From NCBI GenBank assembly GCA_045577615.1, contig JAZNIT010000024.1, positions 1 to 64,000 on the forward strand: DNA of 64,000 bases, in the 5' to 3' direction. A model generated the notes under the pieces. That model saw only the letters and a list, made by a program, of their open reading frames with translations. It searched no databases and was not told where the DNA came from. This document shows positions 1 to 8,020 of the stretch, in pieces. Every line of letters begins with the position of its first letter. Within the stretch, counting starts at the first letter, position 1. Both the position numbers and the translations under genes were made by a program. Source of the DNA: RGIG2206 sp045577615. GTDB taxonomy: Bacteria; Bacillota; Clostridia; Oscillospirales; Acutalibacteraceae.

Positions 1-181
1 GTCGGCTGCCGCCGACAGCTCCCCTGACAAGGGGAGCCGGCAAAGACTTACAACCCGTTTACGGGTCGCCGATGACCGTTGCGTGGCTGGCAGGCCAATA
101 AAAAGCGCACTTGTGCGCCGCCAGTAGTATTAGGGCTATGCACGAAAATGAAATAGCCCCCGTTATACGGGGGGATATTTA
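1..181. repeat. hairpin-rich non-coding repeat patch
   Basis: No gene is seen here. The stretch holds a chain of short perfect hairpins: GTCGGC/GCCGAC (1-16), GCTCCCC/GGGGAGC (18-37), ACCCGT/ACGGGT (53-66), GCGCAC/GTGCGC (105-118), GGGCTAT/ATAGCCC (133-159) and CCCCCG/CGGGGG (157-173). The last two overlap and exclude each other. Such GC-rich palindrome clusters are common intergenic repeats in gut Clostridia; this attribution is from memory. Confidence 0.55.
96..118 (-). terminator. putative intrinsic terminator downstream of the first gene
   Basis: Read on the minus strand, GCGCAC-AA-GTGCGC is followed directly by TTTTTATT. It lies about 65 bases past the stop of the membrane protein at 182-961. 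Confidence 0.5.
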
Positions 182-961
182 TTATTTTCTTCTCATTTTT
201 ATGCGGTCGGGGATGATTTCGGGCTGCTGTTTGCGGCGCTTGATGTCACGCACAAAGCTGCTTATCAAAAACACCGCCACAACTATTGCAACGATGCACA
301 CGATGGCACATATTATGCGAATTACAATAAAGTATCCGTTGCCCTCTGCCTTTTGCTGAATTTTCTTAATCTGCAAGGATTTAAGCAGCTGCTTTTGAAA
401 GGCCTGCTCATCCTTACTCAGCTCCGCCGAGGAGTTATAATAAATCAGCGCGTGGCACTTGCCGTTGACGATGGTGACGTTTTGCACAAAGCAAAATGCG
501 TCAGCCACCTGTACGGTGTAGGTGAGATACTTTTGTCCGTCAACCGAGGTCACTCGGCTGTCAATCAGGCGGCCCTCGTCAAGGGTAAGCTGCTCTGACA
601 TAACGTAAAGAATCTCGCTTAATTGCTCGTCGTTGGCCGATGAAAGCTGGTCGATTTGCTTTGAAAAATCGCTTTCCCAAATTTTCAACTGAATTTGGTG
701 CTGATTATCCTTATCGGCGGCATAAAGCACGATATTCGACTCTTCCATTCGCAGACGGAAGGACTTTACCGAATAGCCAAGCCGCTGAATAAAATCGGCA
801 TTAGAGGATAGGTTGGTGCGATTGAGAAGGGTATAATCCTCAGGCAGATTTATGGTGTAGCCGTTGTCCTCGTCGGCATAGGCTTGCATTGCCGCCACAA
901 CGTTAACGGCCGAAAATACAATTACAACAAGGCAAACAGCCAAGGCTATAATCCGCTTCAT
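182..961 (-). CDS. membrane-anchored hypothetical protein
   Basis: A 259-residue protein with no recognised family. Visible parts are an N-terminal signal-like hydrophobic stretch (about residues 5-24), an extracytoplasmic region of about 180 residues rich in charged and polar residues, a strong transmembrane helix near residues 213-237 and a basic cytoplasmic tail ending in RRK. The arrangement of two hydrophobic ends around an exported domain suggests a surface sensor or scaffold, but this is inference. The start is supported by AAAGGAGGTG eight bases upstream. folD lies 30 bases upstream in the same direction, so the gene may be the last member of the lgt-folD operon. No cysteine lipobox is present. 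Confidence 0.75.
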   Translation of the reverse strand: MKRIIALAVCLVVIVFSAVNVVAAMQAYADEDNGYTINLPEDYTLLNRTNLSSNADFIQRLGYSVKSFRLRMEESNIVLYAADKDNQHQIQLKIWESDFSKQIDQLSSANDEQLSEILYVMSEQLTLDEGRLIDSRVTSVDGQKYLTYTVQVADAFCFVQNVTIVNGKCHALIYYNSSAELSKDEQAFQKQLLKSLQIKKIQQKAEGNGYFIVIRIICAIVCIVAIVVAVFLISSFVRDIKRRKQQPEIIPDRIKMRRK

Positions 962-992
962 ATCGCACCTCCTTTGTTTTTTAAATCAAAAA

Positions 993-1835
993 TTACCTTC
1001 TGCGTGCTTTGGCGGCAGTAACGGTGTTTTGCATAAGCATGGTGATGGTCATGGGGCCAACTCCGCCGGGCACGGGAGTGATGGCCGATGCCACCTTGCT
1101 GACAGCCTCGTAGTCAACGTCGCCGCACAGCTTGCCCTCGGCGTTGCGGTTCATACCGACGTCGATAACAACTGCGCCCTCTTTAACCATATCGGCGGTC
1201 ACAAAATATGCCTTGCCCACAGCAGCAACGATAATATCGGCAGTGCGGCAAATCTCGGCAAGATTTTTGGTGCGAGAGTGGCAGACGGTGACGGTGGCGT
1301 TGGCGTGAAGCATAAGCATAGCCTGAGGCTTGCCTACAATGTTGCTGCGACCGATAACCACGCAATGCTTGCCCTCAACCTCGATATTGCTGCGACGAAT
1401 CAGCTCCATAACACCTGCAGGGGTGCAGGGCAAAAATGAGTAGTCGCCTATCATAATTTTGCCCACGTTGACGGGATGAAAGGCATCTACGTCCTTGTCG
1501 GGGTTGATGGCGTTGATAACGGTTTTTTCGTCAAGGTGACGGGGCAGGGGCAGCTGGCACAAAATGCCGTCAATATCCTCTCTGCCGTTGAGGGTTTCGA
1601 TAAGCTTAAGCAGCTCCTCCTCAGTGGTATCGGCAGGCAGAGCATACTCTTCGGAAAGCATACCAAGCTCTGCACAAGCCTTCTTTTTGTTGTTAACGTA
1701 TACTCGGGATGCAGGATCGTCGCCCACAATTATAACCGCAAGGCCCGGAGTAATCCCCTCTGCCTTAAGCAGGTCTACCTGTGCTTTTATATCACCGCGG
1801 GTGGCGGCGCTTATGGCTTTTCCGTCAATTATCAT
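993..1835 (-). CDS. folD: bifunctional methylenetetrahydrofolate dehydrogenase/cyclohydrolase
   Basis: FolD interconverts 5,10-methylene-THF and 10-formyl-THF in the cytosol, feeding purine and formyl-methionine synthesis. The 280-residue protein shows the family signatures YVNNKKKAC (with the catalytic Lys), GILCQLPLP, DVDAFHPVN and the nucleotide-binding IGRSNIVGKP, and ends in the usual PVPGGVGPMT. I place the start at the ATG reading MIIDGKAIS, which has GAGGAG at proper distance; a longer upstream reading would run far into lgt. The start overlaps the end of lgt by 11 bases, which suggests translational coupling. Confidence 0.95.
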   Translation of the reverse strand: MIIDGKAISAATRGDIKAQVDLLKAEGITPGLAVIIVGDDPASRVYVNNKKKACAELGMLSEEYALPADTTEEELLKLIETLNGREDIDGILCQLPLPRHLDEKTVINAINPDKDVDAFHPVNVGKIMIGDYSFLPCTPAGVMELIRRSNIEVEGKHCVVIGRSNIVGKPQAMLMLHANATVTVCHSRTKNLAEICRTADIIVAAVGKAYFVTADMVKEGAVVIDVGMNRNAEGKLCGDVDYEAVSKVASAITPVPGGVGPMTITMLMQNTVTAAKARRR

Positions 1836-3063
1836 CGTTATTCTCCTCATTCTCGGCAGGTTGATTTGCCTGATTAAACTCAGCCAATTCCTCGGCACAA
1901 AGCTTGCGGTTGTTCATAATGTAATCGTATGCCTCGTCAAGCTCGCTAATCTTGATTTTGGCGCGCAGGGCAAGCTCTTCCTCAGAGATTTCAACCTTGC
2001 CCTCGTCATCGGCTTGAGGAGCGTCGCTGTTAAGCAGCTTTTTGACCTGCTTTTGATCAAGTTCTTCGGCATCATCTGCATCCTCGGGGATAAGGGCGGT
2101 ATACTTGGCCTTAAGGGCGTCATAGGCAGCGGTGACAGCCTCGTCACTGTCATCCCACTCACAGCCGAGCAGGGCATAGCCTGCATTCAAAATCTCCTGA
2201 TCGTCGTACATACTGCCAAACAGGGAAGTGTAATCTTCGGCGCGCATTTTGGTGCGGTTGTTGAGCAAAACGTAAATTACGATGCCTGCAACGATAAGAC
2301 CGATGGCAACAAGCTGTGAAATGCTCAGTTTGCCAAACATAAGCACAAACTTGGTGTTGCGCATACCCTCAAACCAGAAGCGGCCGAAGGAGTAAAGCAC
2401 GATATAAAGTGAGAAAATCTGACCTGAAAAGGCGCGTCGCTTGCTAACCTTGTGAAGAACAAAGAAAAGAACAATGCACCATAGCGACTCATACAAAAAC
2501 AAGGGGTGCACAAGGTCGGCACCGATGCGGTCGCCGCCGATACCGTACCAAAGGCTGCCCGTGGGCTTACCGTAAACCTCTTGATTTACAAAGTTGCCCC
2601 AACGGCCCACGCCCTGACCGATAAGAAAGCCAAGGGCGGCAAGGTCGAACATATCGAGCACCTTGATTTTGCGGATGCGGGCAGTCAGTCCGCCTGCAAG
2701 GAAGGCGCCGAACACACCGCCGTAGATGGCGATGCCGCCGTTGTGAATGCCGAATATGTAGCTCATCTTGTCACCAAAGGTGGTGAAATCGGCAAGGGTT
2801 ACATCGTCAAAGAGCAGATAATATCCGCGAGCGCAGATGATGGCACCCAACAAGCCAAAGATGATAACGTCAATCATGGGGTCGATTTTAATATTGAAAC
2901 GGTTGGCATTTTTAAAGCCGTATATAAGGGCCAGACCAAAGCCGATGGCGATTATAATACCGTACCAATAAATCGAAAAGTTGCCGATAGAAAAGGCAAC
3001 GTTGTCGAAATTAAACTCAATGCCGAAAAAATTATAGCTTCGGACCATAGCAAGAATGGACAT
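1825..3063 (-). CDS. lgt: prolipoprotein diacylglyceryl transferase with C-terminal extension
   Basis: Lgt transfers diacylglycerol from phosphatidylglycerol to the lipobox Cys of prelipoproteins at the membrane. The core (about residues 1-270) has the multiple membrane helices and the diagnostic HNGGIAIYGG, GRWGNFVNQEVYG and HPLFLYES motifs. The protein is 412 residues, roughly 130 longer than typical Lgt. The extra cytoplasmic part (about 275-412) is acidic and has two helices that resemble a degenerate J-domain (SDEAVTAAYDALKAKY near 306-321 and KISELDEAYDYI near 370-381), without the HPD motif. GGAGG lies just upstream of the start. Lipoproteins encoded nearby (SBP, phosphatase, DUF5050-like) would be substrates. 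Confidence 0.93.
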   Translation of the reverse strand: MSILAMVRSYNFFGIEFNFDNVAFSIGNFSIYWYGIIIAIGFGLALIYGFKNANRFNIKIDPMIDVIIFGLLGAIICARGYYLLFDDVTLADFTTFGDKMSYIFGIHNGGIAIYGGVFGAFLAGGLTARIRKIKVLDMFDLAALGFLIGQGVGRWGNFVNQEVYGKPTGSLWYGIGGDRIGADLVHPLFLYESLWCIVLFFVLHKVSKRRAFSGQIFSLYIVLYSFGRFWFEGMRNTKFVLMFGKLSISQLVAIGLIVAGIVIYVLLNNRTKMRAEDYTSLFGSMYDDQEILNAGYALLGCEWDDSDEAVTAAYDALKAKYTALIPEDADDAEELDQKQVKKLLNSDAPQADDEGKVEISEEELALRAKIKISELDEAYDYIMNNRKLCAEELAEFNQANQPAENEENNDDN

Positions 3064-3083
3064 AGGTAATCCTCCAAGGTGAA

Positions 3084-4364
3084 TTATGCTTTTTCGGGCG
3101 TGATGACCGAGATGGCCATACGCTCGGGCTTTAACTGAAGGTCAAGGCGGTGACAGATATCCTCAAGGGTTACGCTGTCAAACACCTTTTGCACGTCAAA
3201 GGGAGCATGCTCCTCCATAACGGCTGAAACAAGGGCGGATGCCACCCGCTCTATGCTATTATACAACATAATGTTGCGTCCGTAAAGAGCGTTTTTGGCG
3301 CGAATAAAATCTTCCGCCTTGATGCCCTCGCGGCGCGCTCTTTCAATCTCGCTGCTTACCGCCTCTGCAACGGCGTAGGGGTCGCTGCTTTCACCCTCAA
3401 AGATTTCAACCGCAAAGCCGTGCCCTGTAAAATATGAGGCCTCGAAGCGGTCATTAACAAGCCCTTGCTCCAACAATTTGTTGTAAAGGGGGCTTGATTT
3501 GCCTGCAAGCATTTCAAGCAAAATATCGGTTTCAATTTTTTCCTTAAGGGTCTTTTTGGGGGTGGGGCAAGCCTCTTTAAAGCCAAGATTGAACAGGGGC
3601 ATTGCAACGGGCATAGCCTTTTCTACCTTGGCGCGCAAAACTCCCTCCTGCTCCTCAAAGGTGCCGCGTTCAATCTCAACGCCCTTGGCATCGGCAAGCA
3701 CCTCGTCAACCTTATTAAGAATAAAGTCGGGGTCAACGTTGCCTGCAATACACAAAAACATATTTGAGGGGTTGTAGAAGGTGTTGTAGCACTTATAAAG
3801 CAGATCGGCATTTATCTGTGCGATGGAGTCAACGGTGCCTGCAATGTCAATGCGCACGGGGTGGTGGCTGTACATAGAGCAAAGCAGGTTGAAAAAGCAG
3901 CACCAGGCAGGGTCGTCGTCATACATTCTGATTTCCTGACCGATGATGCCCTGTTCCTTTTGAACGGTGGCCTCGGTAAAATAGGGGTGGCGCACAAAAT
4001 CAAGCAAAATATCAAGGTTTTCCTCAAACCTTTCGGTGCAAGAGAAAAGGTAGCAGGTGCGGTCAAAGGAGGTGTATGCGTTGGCATATCCGCCCGTGGC
4101 CGAAAAACGGGTAAAGGCATCCCCCTCTTCGCTTTCGAAAAGCTTGTGCTCCAAAAAGTGAGCGATACCCTCGGGCACATCGGTAAATTCGCTCTCGCCT
4201 TTAATGCGAAAACGGGTGTCGATAGAGCCGTATTTGGTACCGAACAAGGCGTATGCGGTGGCAAATTCGGGCTTGGGGCAAATGAGAACTGTAAGCCCCG
4301 AGGGATGAATGGCACTTATGCAGCTTTCGCCCAAGCGGTCGTTGGTAATAATCTGTTTAATCAT
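3084..4364 (-). CDS. yfmH: M16 family zinc peptidase, YfmH type
   Basis: An insulinase-type (M16) metallopeptidase of 426 residues. The inverted zinc motif HFLEH is present near residue 68, with the downstream glutamate in the EQGIIGQEI segment, so this is the catalytically competent half. In Bacillus the YfmF/YfmH pair is linked genetically to the 5-aminopentanol modification of EF-P; that role is known for the family and not shown here. The partner subunit gene lies 16 bases upstream. GGGAGG precedes the ATG. The protein has no signal peptide and is presumably cytosolic. Confidence 0.88.
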   Translation of the reverse strand: MIKQIITNDRLGESCISAIHPSGLTVLICPKPEFATAYALFGTKYGSIDTRFRIKGESEFTDVPEGIAHFLEHKLFESEEGDAFTRFSATGGYANAYTSFDRTCYLFSCTERFEENLDILLDFVRHPYFTEATVQKEQGIIGQEIRMYDDDPAWCCFFNLLCSMYSHHPVRIDIAGTVDSIAQINADLLYKCYNTFYNPSNMFLCIAGNVDPDFILNKVDEVLADAKGVEIERGTFEEQEGVLRAKVEKAMPVAMPLFNLGFKEACPTPKKTLKEKIETDILLEMLAGKSSPLYNKLLEQGLVNDRFEASYFTGHGFAVEIFEGESSDPYAVAEAVSSEIERARREGIKAEDFIRAKNALYGRNIMLYNSIERVASALVSAVMEEHAPFDVQKVFDSVTLEDICHRLDLQLKPERMAISVITPEKA

Positions 4365-4380
4365 ACAATGCCCTCCCTTC

Positions 4381-5646
4381 TTATTTACCCAGCAAACGGT
4401 AAACGGTGTCTAATTTTATTGATTTAGCGGCTTTGATAACATCCTCTTTGGTCACGCTCTTTACAAGCTCTGCAAGCTCCTCGGGAGCAAGCAGCTGCTT
4501 ATCAAACCAACGGTCGGCATACCAATGGTCGATGACCGTCTGTGAGTCATAAACGCCCTTAAGACTGCCTGTGATGGCAAGCTTTGAGGCCTCTACAATA
4601 CCCTCGTCAAAAGCTCCTGACTTAAGTATTTCGATTTGCTCCATAACGGCGTCAAAGGTTTTGTCCATATTGTCAAATTCTACGCCGCTGTCAATCATCA
4701 GCACGCCCTTTTTGCGCACGCCACGGGCGGCACAGTAGTAGCAAAGGCTCAACTTTTCGCGCACATTGGTGAAAAGCAGAGAATAGGGGCCGCCGCCAAG
4801 AACGTCCACCATAATCATGGTTTTGTAGCTGTCGGCGTCCTCGCCGCCGTCGCAGGTAAAGCCCATGGCCAGCTTGCCTTGAGCAACGGCCATAGAGTCG
4901 CTGATTTGCTTAACCTCACCCGATTGAAGGTGCAGCTTGTCGGGTGTGGGGGTGTATATATCATCGCGGTTATATTGGGCAAGGCGCTGTGCGAAAAGGT
5001 CAAAAACCTCGTCGTGAGGCTTGTCGGCAATAACCGACAGACGGAAGTATGAGGTTTTAAGAAGATTTTGCCAAGCCTCAAAAACTCCCTCGGGAGTGAG
5101 CGCCTCGGTTTGCTCCTTGGTGCCGGTAACGGCAAGTCCGTAGGGCTCGCCCTCAAACATCTTGGCTATCAGTCGGTTGCGGGCAAAGGTGCGCTTATCG
5201 TTGATTTCGCCCTCAATCTCTTCTATCTGAATACGCTGCTCCCGAGCAAAGTTGCTCTTGTCAAAGGCGCCGCCCTCGGCAGCAGGGTCAAAGATGGTGT
5301 CCATCAGCAGCTGTGCACATTGGTCAAAAAGGGGAGTGGGCAAAAATCTGTCCTCAACAAAAAGTATGCCCACACGCACGGCAAGCATATCCCCTGCCTT
5401 GTAGGTGTCGGTGCCCAGAGATGCGCCGTAAAGGGTGTCAAGGCGCTGACTGAACTCCATTGGGGTGGGGTGCTTTTTGCAACCGTTGGAGAGCAAAAGG
5501 CAAGCAAGAGATAAGGCAGGTGCCGTTTCTTCTTTAAGGGGCAGATAGGCAGTGACCGAAATGCGAGCCGTCTTAAATCGGTGTGAGGGAACGTAGCAAC
5601 CGTCAACCCCCTTGCCCAACTTGGTTTTAATAATCTGATTATCCAT
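4381..5646 (-). CDS. yfmF: M16 family peptidase-like protein, YfmF type
   Basis: The 421-residue partner of the M16 peptidase next door. It has the M16 fold (LDTLYGASLG, ADSYKTMIMVDVLGGGP) but no HXXEH zinc motif, the standard situation for the non-catalytic subunit of these heterodimers. The reading frame stays open for 91 more codons upstream. I choose the ATG reading MDNQIIKTK because AAAGGA lies 12 bases before it and the upstream translation is Lys/Ile-rich non-coding sequence that also contains a promoter. Confidence 0.85.
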   Translation of the reverse strand: MDNQIIKTKLGKGVDGCYVPSHRFKTARISVTAYLPLKEETAPALSLACLLLSNGCKKHPTPMEFSQRLDTLYGASLGTDTYKAGDMLAVRVGILFVEDRFLPTPLFDQCAQLLMDTIFDPAAEGGAFDKSNFAREQRIQIEEIEGEINDKRTFARNRLIAKMFEGEPYGLAVTGTKEQTEALTPEGVFEAWQNLLKTSYFRLSVIADKPHDEVFDLFAQRLAQYNRDDIYTPTPDKLHLQSGEVKQISDSMAVAQGKLAMGFTCDGGEDADSYKTMIMVDVLGGGPYSLLFTNVREKLSLCYYCAARGVRKKGVLMIDSGVEFDNMDKTFDAVMEQIEILKSGAFDEGIVEASKLAITGSLKGVYDSQTVIDHWYADRWFDKQLLAPEELAELVKSVTKEDVIKAAKSIKLDTVYRLLGK

Positions 5647-5773
5647 AAAACAAGCATTCCTTTCGGATTGGGAGATTATAAATTGTTTTTTGCAGTAGTA
5701 ATAGAAGCAATCAGCAATTTTCTTAATTTGCTGCATTTTCAATTCATGCCAACGGCAATTCATGGTGCTAATT

Positions 5774-5802
5774 ATTATAGCACATATGTTAATATCTAGC
5801 AA
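5774..5802 (-). promoter_or_regulatory. sigma-A promoter for the yfmF-yfmH-lgt-folD operon
   Basis: On the minus strand: TTGCTA, 17-base spacer, TATAAT with an extended TGC before it. It sits about 130 bases upstream of the yfmF start and is the only strong promoter seen for this gene chain. Confidence 0.75.
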
Positions 5803-5903
5803 GATTTTCTGATTTATTTTGCCCAAAAGGGTAAAAAACAAATAAATAAAGTGCATATTGTAATCTTTTTGTAACTTTTTTAGCGTTTTTTCGTTTTTTT
5901 GAC

Positions 5904-5932
5904 TTGAAATTTTGCACAACTTTGTGTAAAAT
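5904..5932 (+). promoter_or_regulatory. putative sigma-A promoter for the PucR-type regulator and ftsEX
   Basis: TTGAAA at 5904-5909, 17-base spacer, TAAAAT at 5927-5932; about 85 bases ahead of the regulator start. Divergent from the yfmF promoter. Confidence 0.55.
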
Positions 5933-6015
5933 GAATAGAGCGATTTACATAAAGTCCAAAAAAGAGGGGCTTTTGTATTGCAAAGTTACAAACCTTAGCA
6001 AAGGGGATGTTAAAC

Positions 6016-7092
6016 ATGTCAAACCGCATGTTCCAAAGTATTATTCATCAAATGAGAGAGGCCATCGACCGCACCATCGGCGTTATGGACGAAACACACA
6101 CCGTTATATCCTGCAGCAATCTTGGTCGCATTGGCGAGGTTCACAATATTTCTCCCGTGTCAACGGCCGATACTTTTGTCAAGGGCTCCTACACCTACAA
6201 GCCCTTCGGCACTGCAAAAGCAACCGATTACATATTGTTTGTAGAGGGTGTTGATCAGCAGGCAGAAAAGTATGCCGCTATGCTGGCCGTTGCGCTCACC
6301 AACATTAAGCAGTTCTATGATGAAAAGTTCGACCGCGGCAACTTTATCAAAAACATTATTTTGGACAACATTCTTTCAGGTGACGTCTACCTTAAGGCAA
6401 GGGAGCTTCGTTTTAACAACAACACTCCCCGTGCCGTATTGCTTGTGCGTATCACCTCAAGCAACGACGTTTCGGTTTATGACGTGCTTCAAAACATCTT
6501 CCCCGACCGCAATAAGGATTTCGTTATTTCAATCAACGAGACCGACATCGCTATTGTTAAGGAAACTCACTCTACTGCCGAAGCCAAGGATTTGGAAAAA
6601 TTGGCCGGCTCCATCAGTGACACCCTTTCAGGCGAGTTCTACACCCACGTTGTTGTTGGTGTAGGTACCGTTGTTGAGGGTATCAAGGAGCTTGCCCGTT
6701 CCTTCAAGGAGGCACAGATTGCCCTTGAGGTCGGCAAGGTATTCGACACCGAAAAGACCATTGTCAGCTATGACAATCTGGGTATCGCCCGTCTTATCTA
6801 TCAGTTGCCCGTAACCCTTTGCGAGACCTTCCTTCGCGAGGTGTTTAAGCGCGGCTCTATCGAAAGCCTTGATCAGGAAACTCTGTTTACCATTCAAAAG
6901 TTCTTTGAAAACAACCTTAACGTTTCCGAAACCTCACGCAAGCTGTTCGTTCACCGCAACACTCTTGTGTATCGACTTGAAAAAATCAAAAAGCTCACCG
7001 GCCTTGACCTTAGAGAGTTTGACCACGCTATCGTATTTAAAATTGCCCTTATGGTTAAGAAGTATCTTAGCGCCAACCCCATCAAGTATTGA
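6016..7092 (+). CDS. PucR/CdaR-type transcriptional regulator
   Basis: A 358-residue regulator. The C-terminal 60 residues form the PucR-type helix-turn-helix (FFENNLNVSETSRKLFVHRN, then TLVYRLEKIKKLTGLD), preceded by a GGDEF-like middle domain (about 130-260). The N-terminal part may sense a ligand. CdaR-family proteins usually activate sugar-acid or purine genes; a target is not evident here. It lies immediately upstream of ftsE in the same direction, so it could control cell-wall hydrolase genes or simply be co-transcribed. Two in-frame ATGs exist at 6007 and 6016; AAGGGG sits only 1-2 bases before the first but 9 bases before the second, so 6016 is preferred. Confidence 0.82.
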   Translation: MSNRMFQSIIHQMREAIDRTIGVMDETHTVISCSNLGRIGEVHNISPVSTADTFVKGSYTYKPFGTAKATDYILFVEGVDQQAEKYAAMLAVALTNIKQFYDEKFDRGNFIKNIILDNILSGDVYLKARELRFNNNTPRAVLLVRITSSNDVSVYDVLQNIFPDRNKDFVISINETDIAIVKETHSTAEAKDLEKLAGSISDTLSGEFYTHVVVGVGTVVEGIKELARSFKEAQIALEVGKVFDTEKTIVSYDNLGIARLIYQLPVTLCETFLREVFKRGSIESLDQETLFTIQKFFENNLNVSETSRKLFVHRNTLVYRLEKIKKLTGLDLREFDHAIVFKIALMVKKYLSANPIKY

Positions 7093-7132
7093 TAAAAGGG
7101 CTTCGCAAATAATGTAAAGGACGGCGATCATC

Positions 7133-8020
7133 ATAGCACGCAAAACCAATGACCGCGAGCAAGTCGGTTCACGCACTCAGATTGAGTTCAAGGGTGTTTA
7201 CAAGACCTATAAAAACGGTACCGACGCACTTCGCGATTTTAACTTAAAGATTAACCGCGGCGAATTCGTCTTCGTCGTTGGCCCCTCAGGCTCAGGTAAA
7301 AGTACCTTTATGAAGCTTATTATGAGGGAAGAAAAAATGAGCGCAGGCGAAATTGTCGTTGGCGGCTATCGCCTGAGCAAAATCAGACGCAGCCAGATTC
7401 CCAAACTGCGCCGCACCATGGGCATAGTGTTTCAGGACTTCCGTCTTATTCCCACTATGACCGTATTCCAGAATGTAGCCTTCGCAATGCACATTGTGGG
7501 CGCATCAAGACAGGAGATTCGCAAAAGAGTATCCTATGCTCTCAATATGGTCGGCCTTGCCGACAAAGCCCGCAGCAAGCCCAGCGAGCTTTCGGGCGGT
7601 GAGCAACAGCGTGTAGGTCTTGCACGCGCTCTTGTAAACAAGCCCTCACTCATCATCGCCGACGAGCCCACCGGTAACGTCGACCCCAGAATGAGCTACG
7701 AAATTGTTGAGTTGCTCAGCGAAATCAACCGTCACGGCACCACCGTTATAATGGTAACTCACGACCATCAGCTTGTGCGCGACTTCCAGCGCCGCGTTGT
7801 TATGATCGAGGGTGGCACCGTTGTAGCCGACAACGCCGACATCTACAACAGTCAGGGCACCGACGATTATACCCGTCAGCCCGTCGCTTCAGCCGAGTTT
7901 GTTGGCGAGGCATCCGCTGTGGTAGAGGAGCAGGCAGAGTTCACTCATCTTACTGAAGAAGAGGAAGGCGCGTTCATTATCGGCAGCAAAGGCAATGAGG
8001 AAGGCGGTGATACCCAATGA
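7133..8020 (+). CDS. ftsE: cell division ATP-binding protein FtsE, non-canonical start codon
   Basis: FtsE is the cytosolic ATPase that drives FtsX to activate murein hydrolases at the septum. Walker A (GPSGSGKST), the SGGEQQR signature and DEPTGNVDP are all present. The frame is open from 7118, but it contains no ATG, GTG or TTG until 7310, which is past Walker A. Homology requires a start upstream. AAAGGA at 7116-7121 is followed by ATC (7127), ATC (7130) and ATA (7133), so initiation at an AUC or AUA codon is likely; the exact codon is uncertain. A single G-to-A change at 7135 (ATG to ATA) would explain it. An acidic tail of about 60 residues follows the ATPase core. The stop overlaps ftsX as ATGA. 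Confidence 0.88.
   Translation: MARKTNDREQVGSRTQIEFKGVYKTYKNGTDALRDFNLKINRGEFVFVVGPSGSGKSTFMKLIMREEKMSAGEIVVGGYRLSKIRRSQIPKLRRTMGIVFQDFRLIPTMTVFQNVAFAMHIVGASRQEIRKRVSYALNMVGLADKARSKPSELSGGEQQRVGLARALVNKPSLIIADEPTGNVDPRMSYEIVELLSEINRHGTTVIMVTHDHQLVRDFQRRVVMIEGGTVVADNADIYNSQGTDDYTRQPVASAEFVGEASAVVEEQAEFTHLTEEEEGAFIIGSKGNEEGGDTQ

Noticed and set aside
5904..6254. Plus-strand frame overlapping the regulator start
   Set aside because: It begins in the promoter and runs out of frame through the start of the PucR-type gene; no ribosome site or family resemblance.
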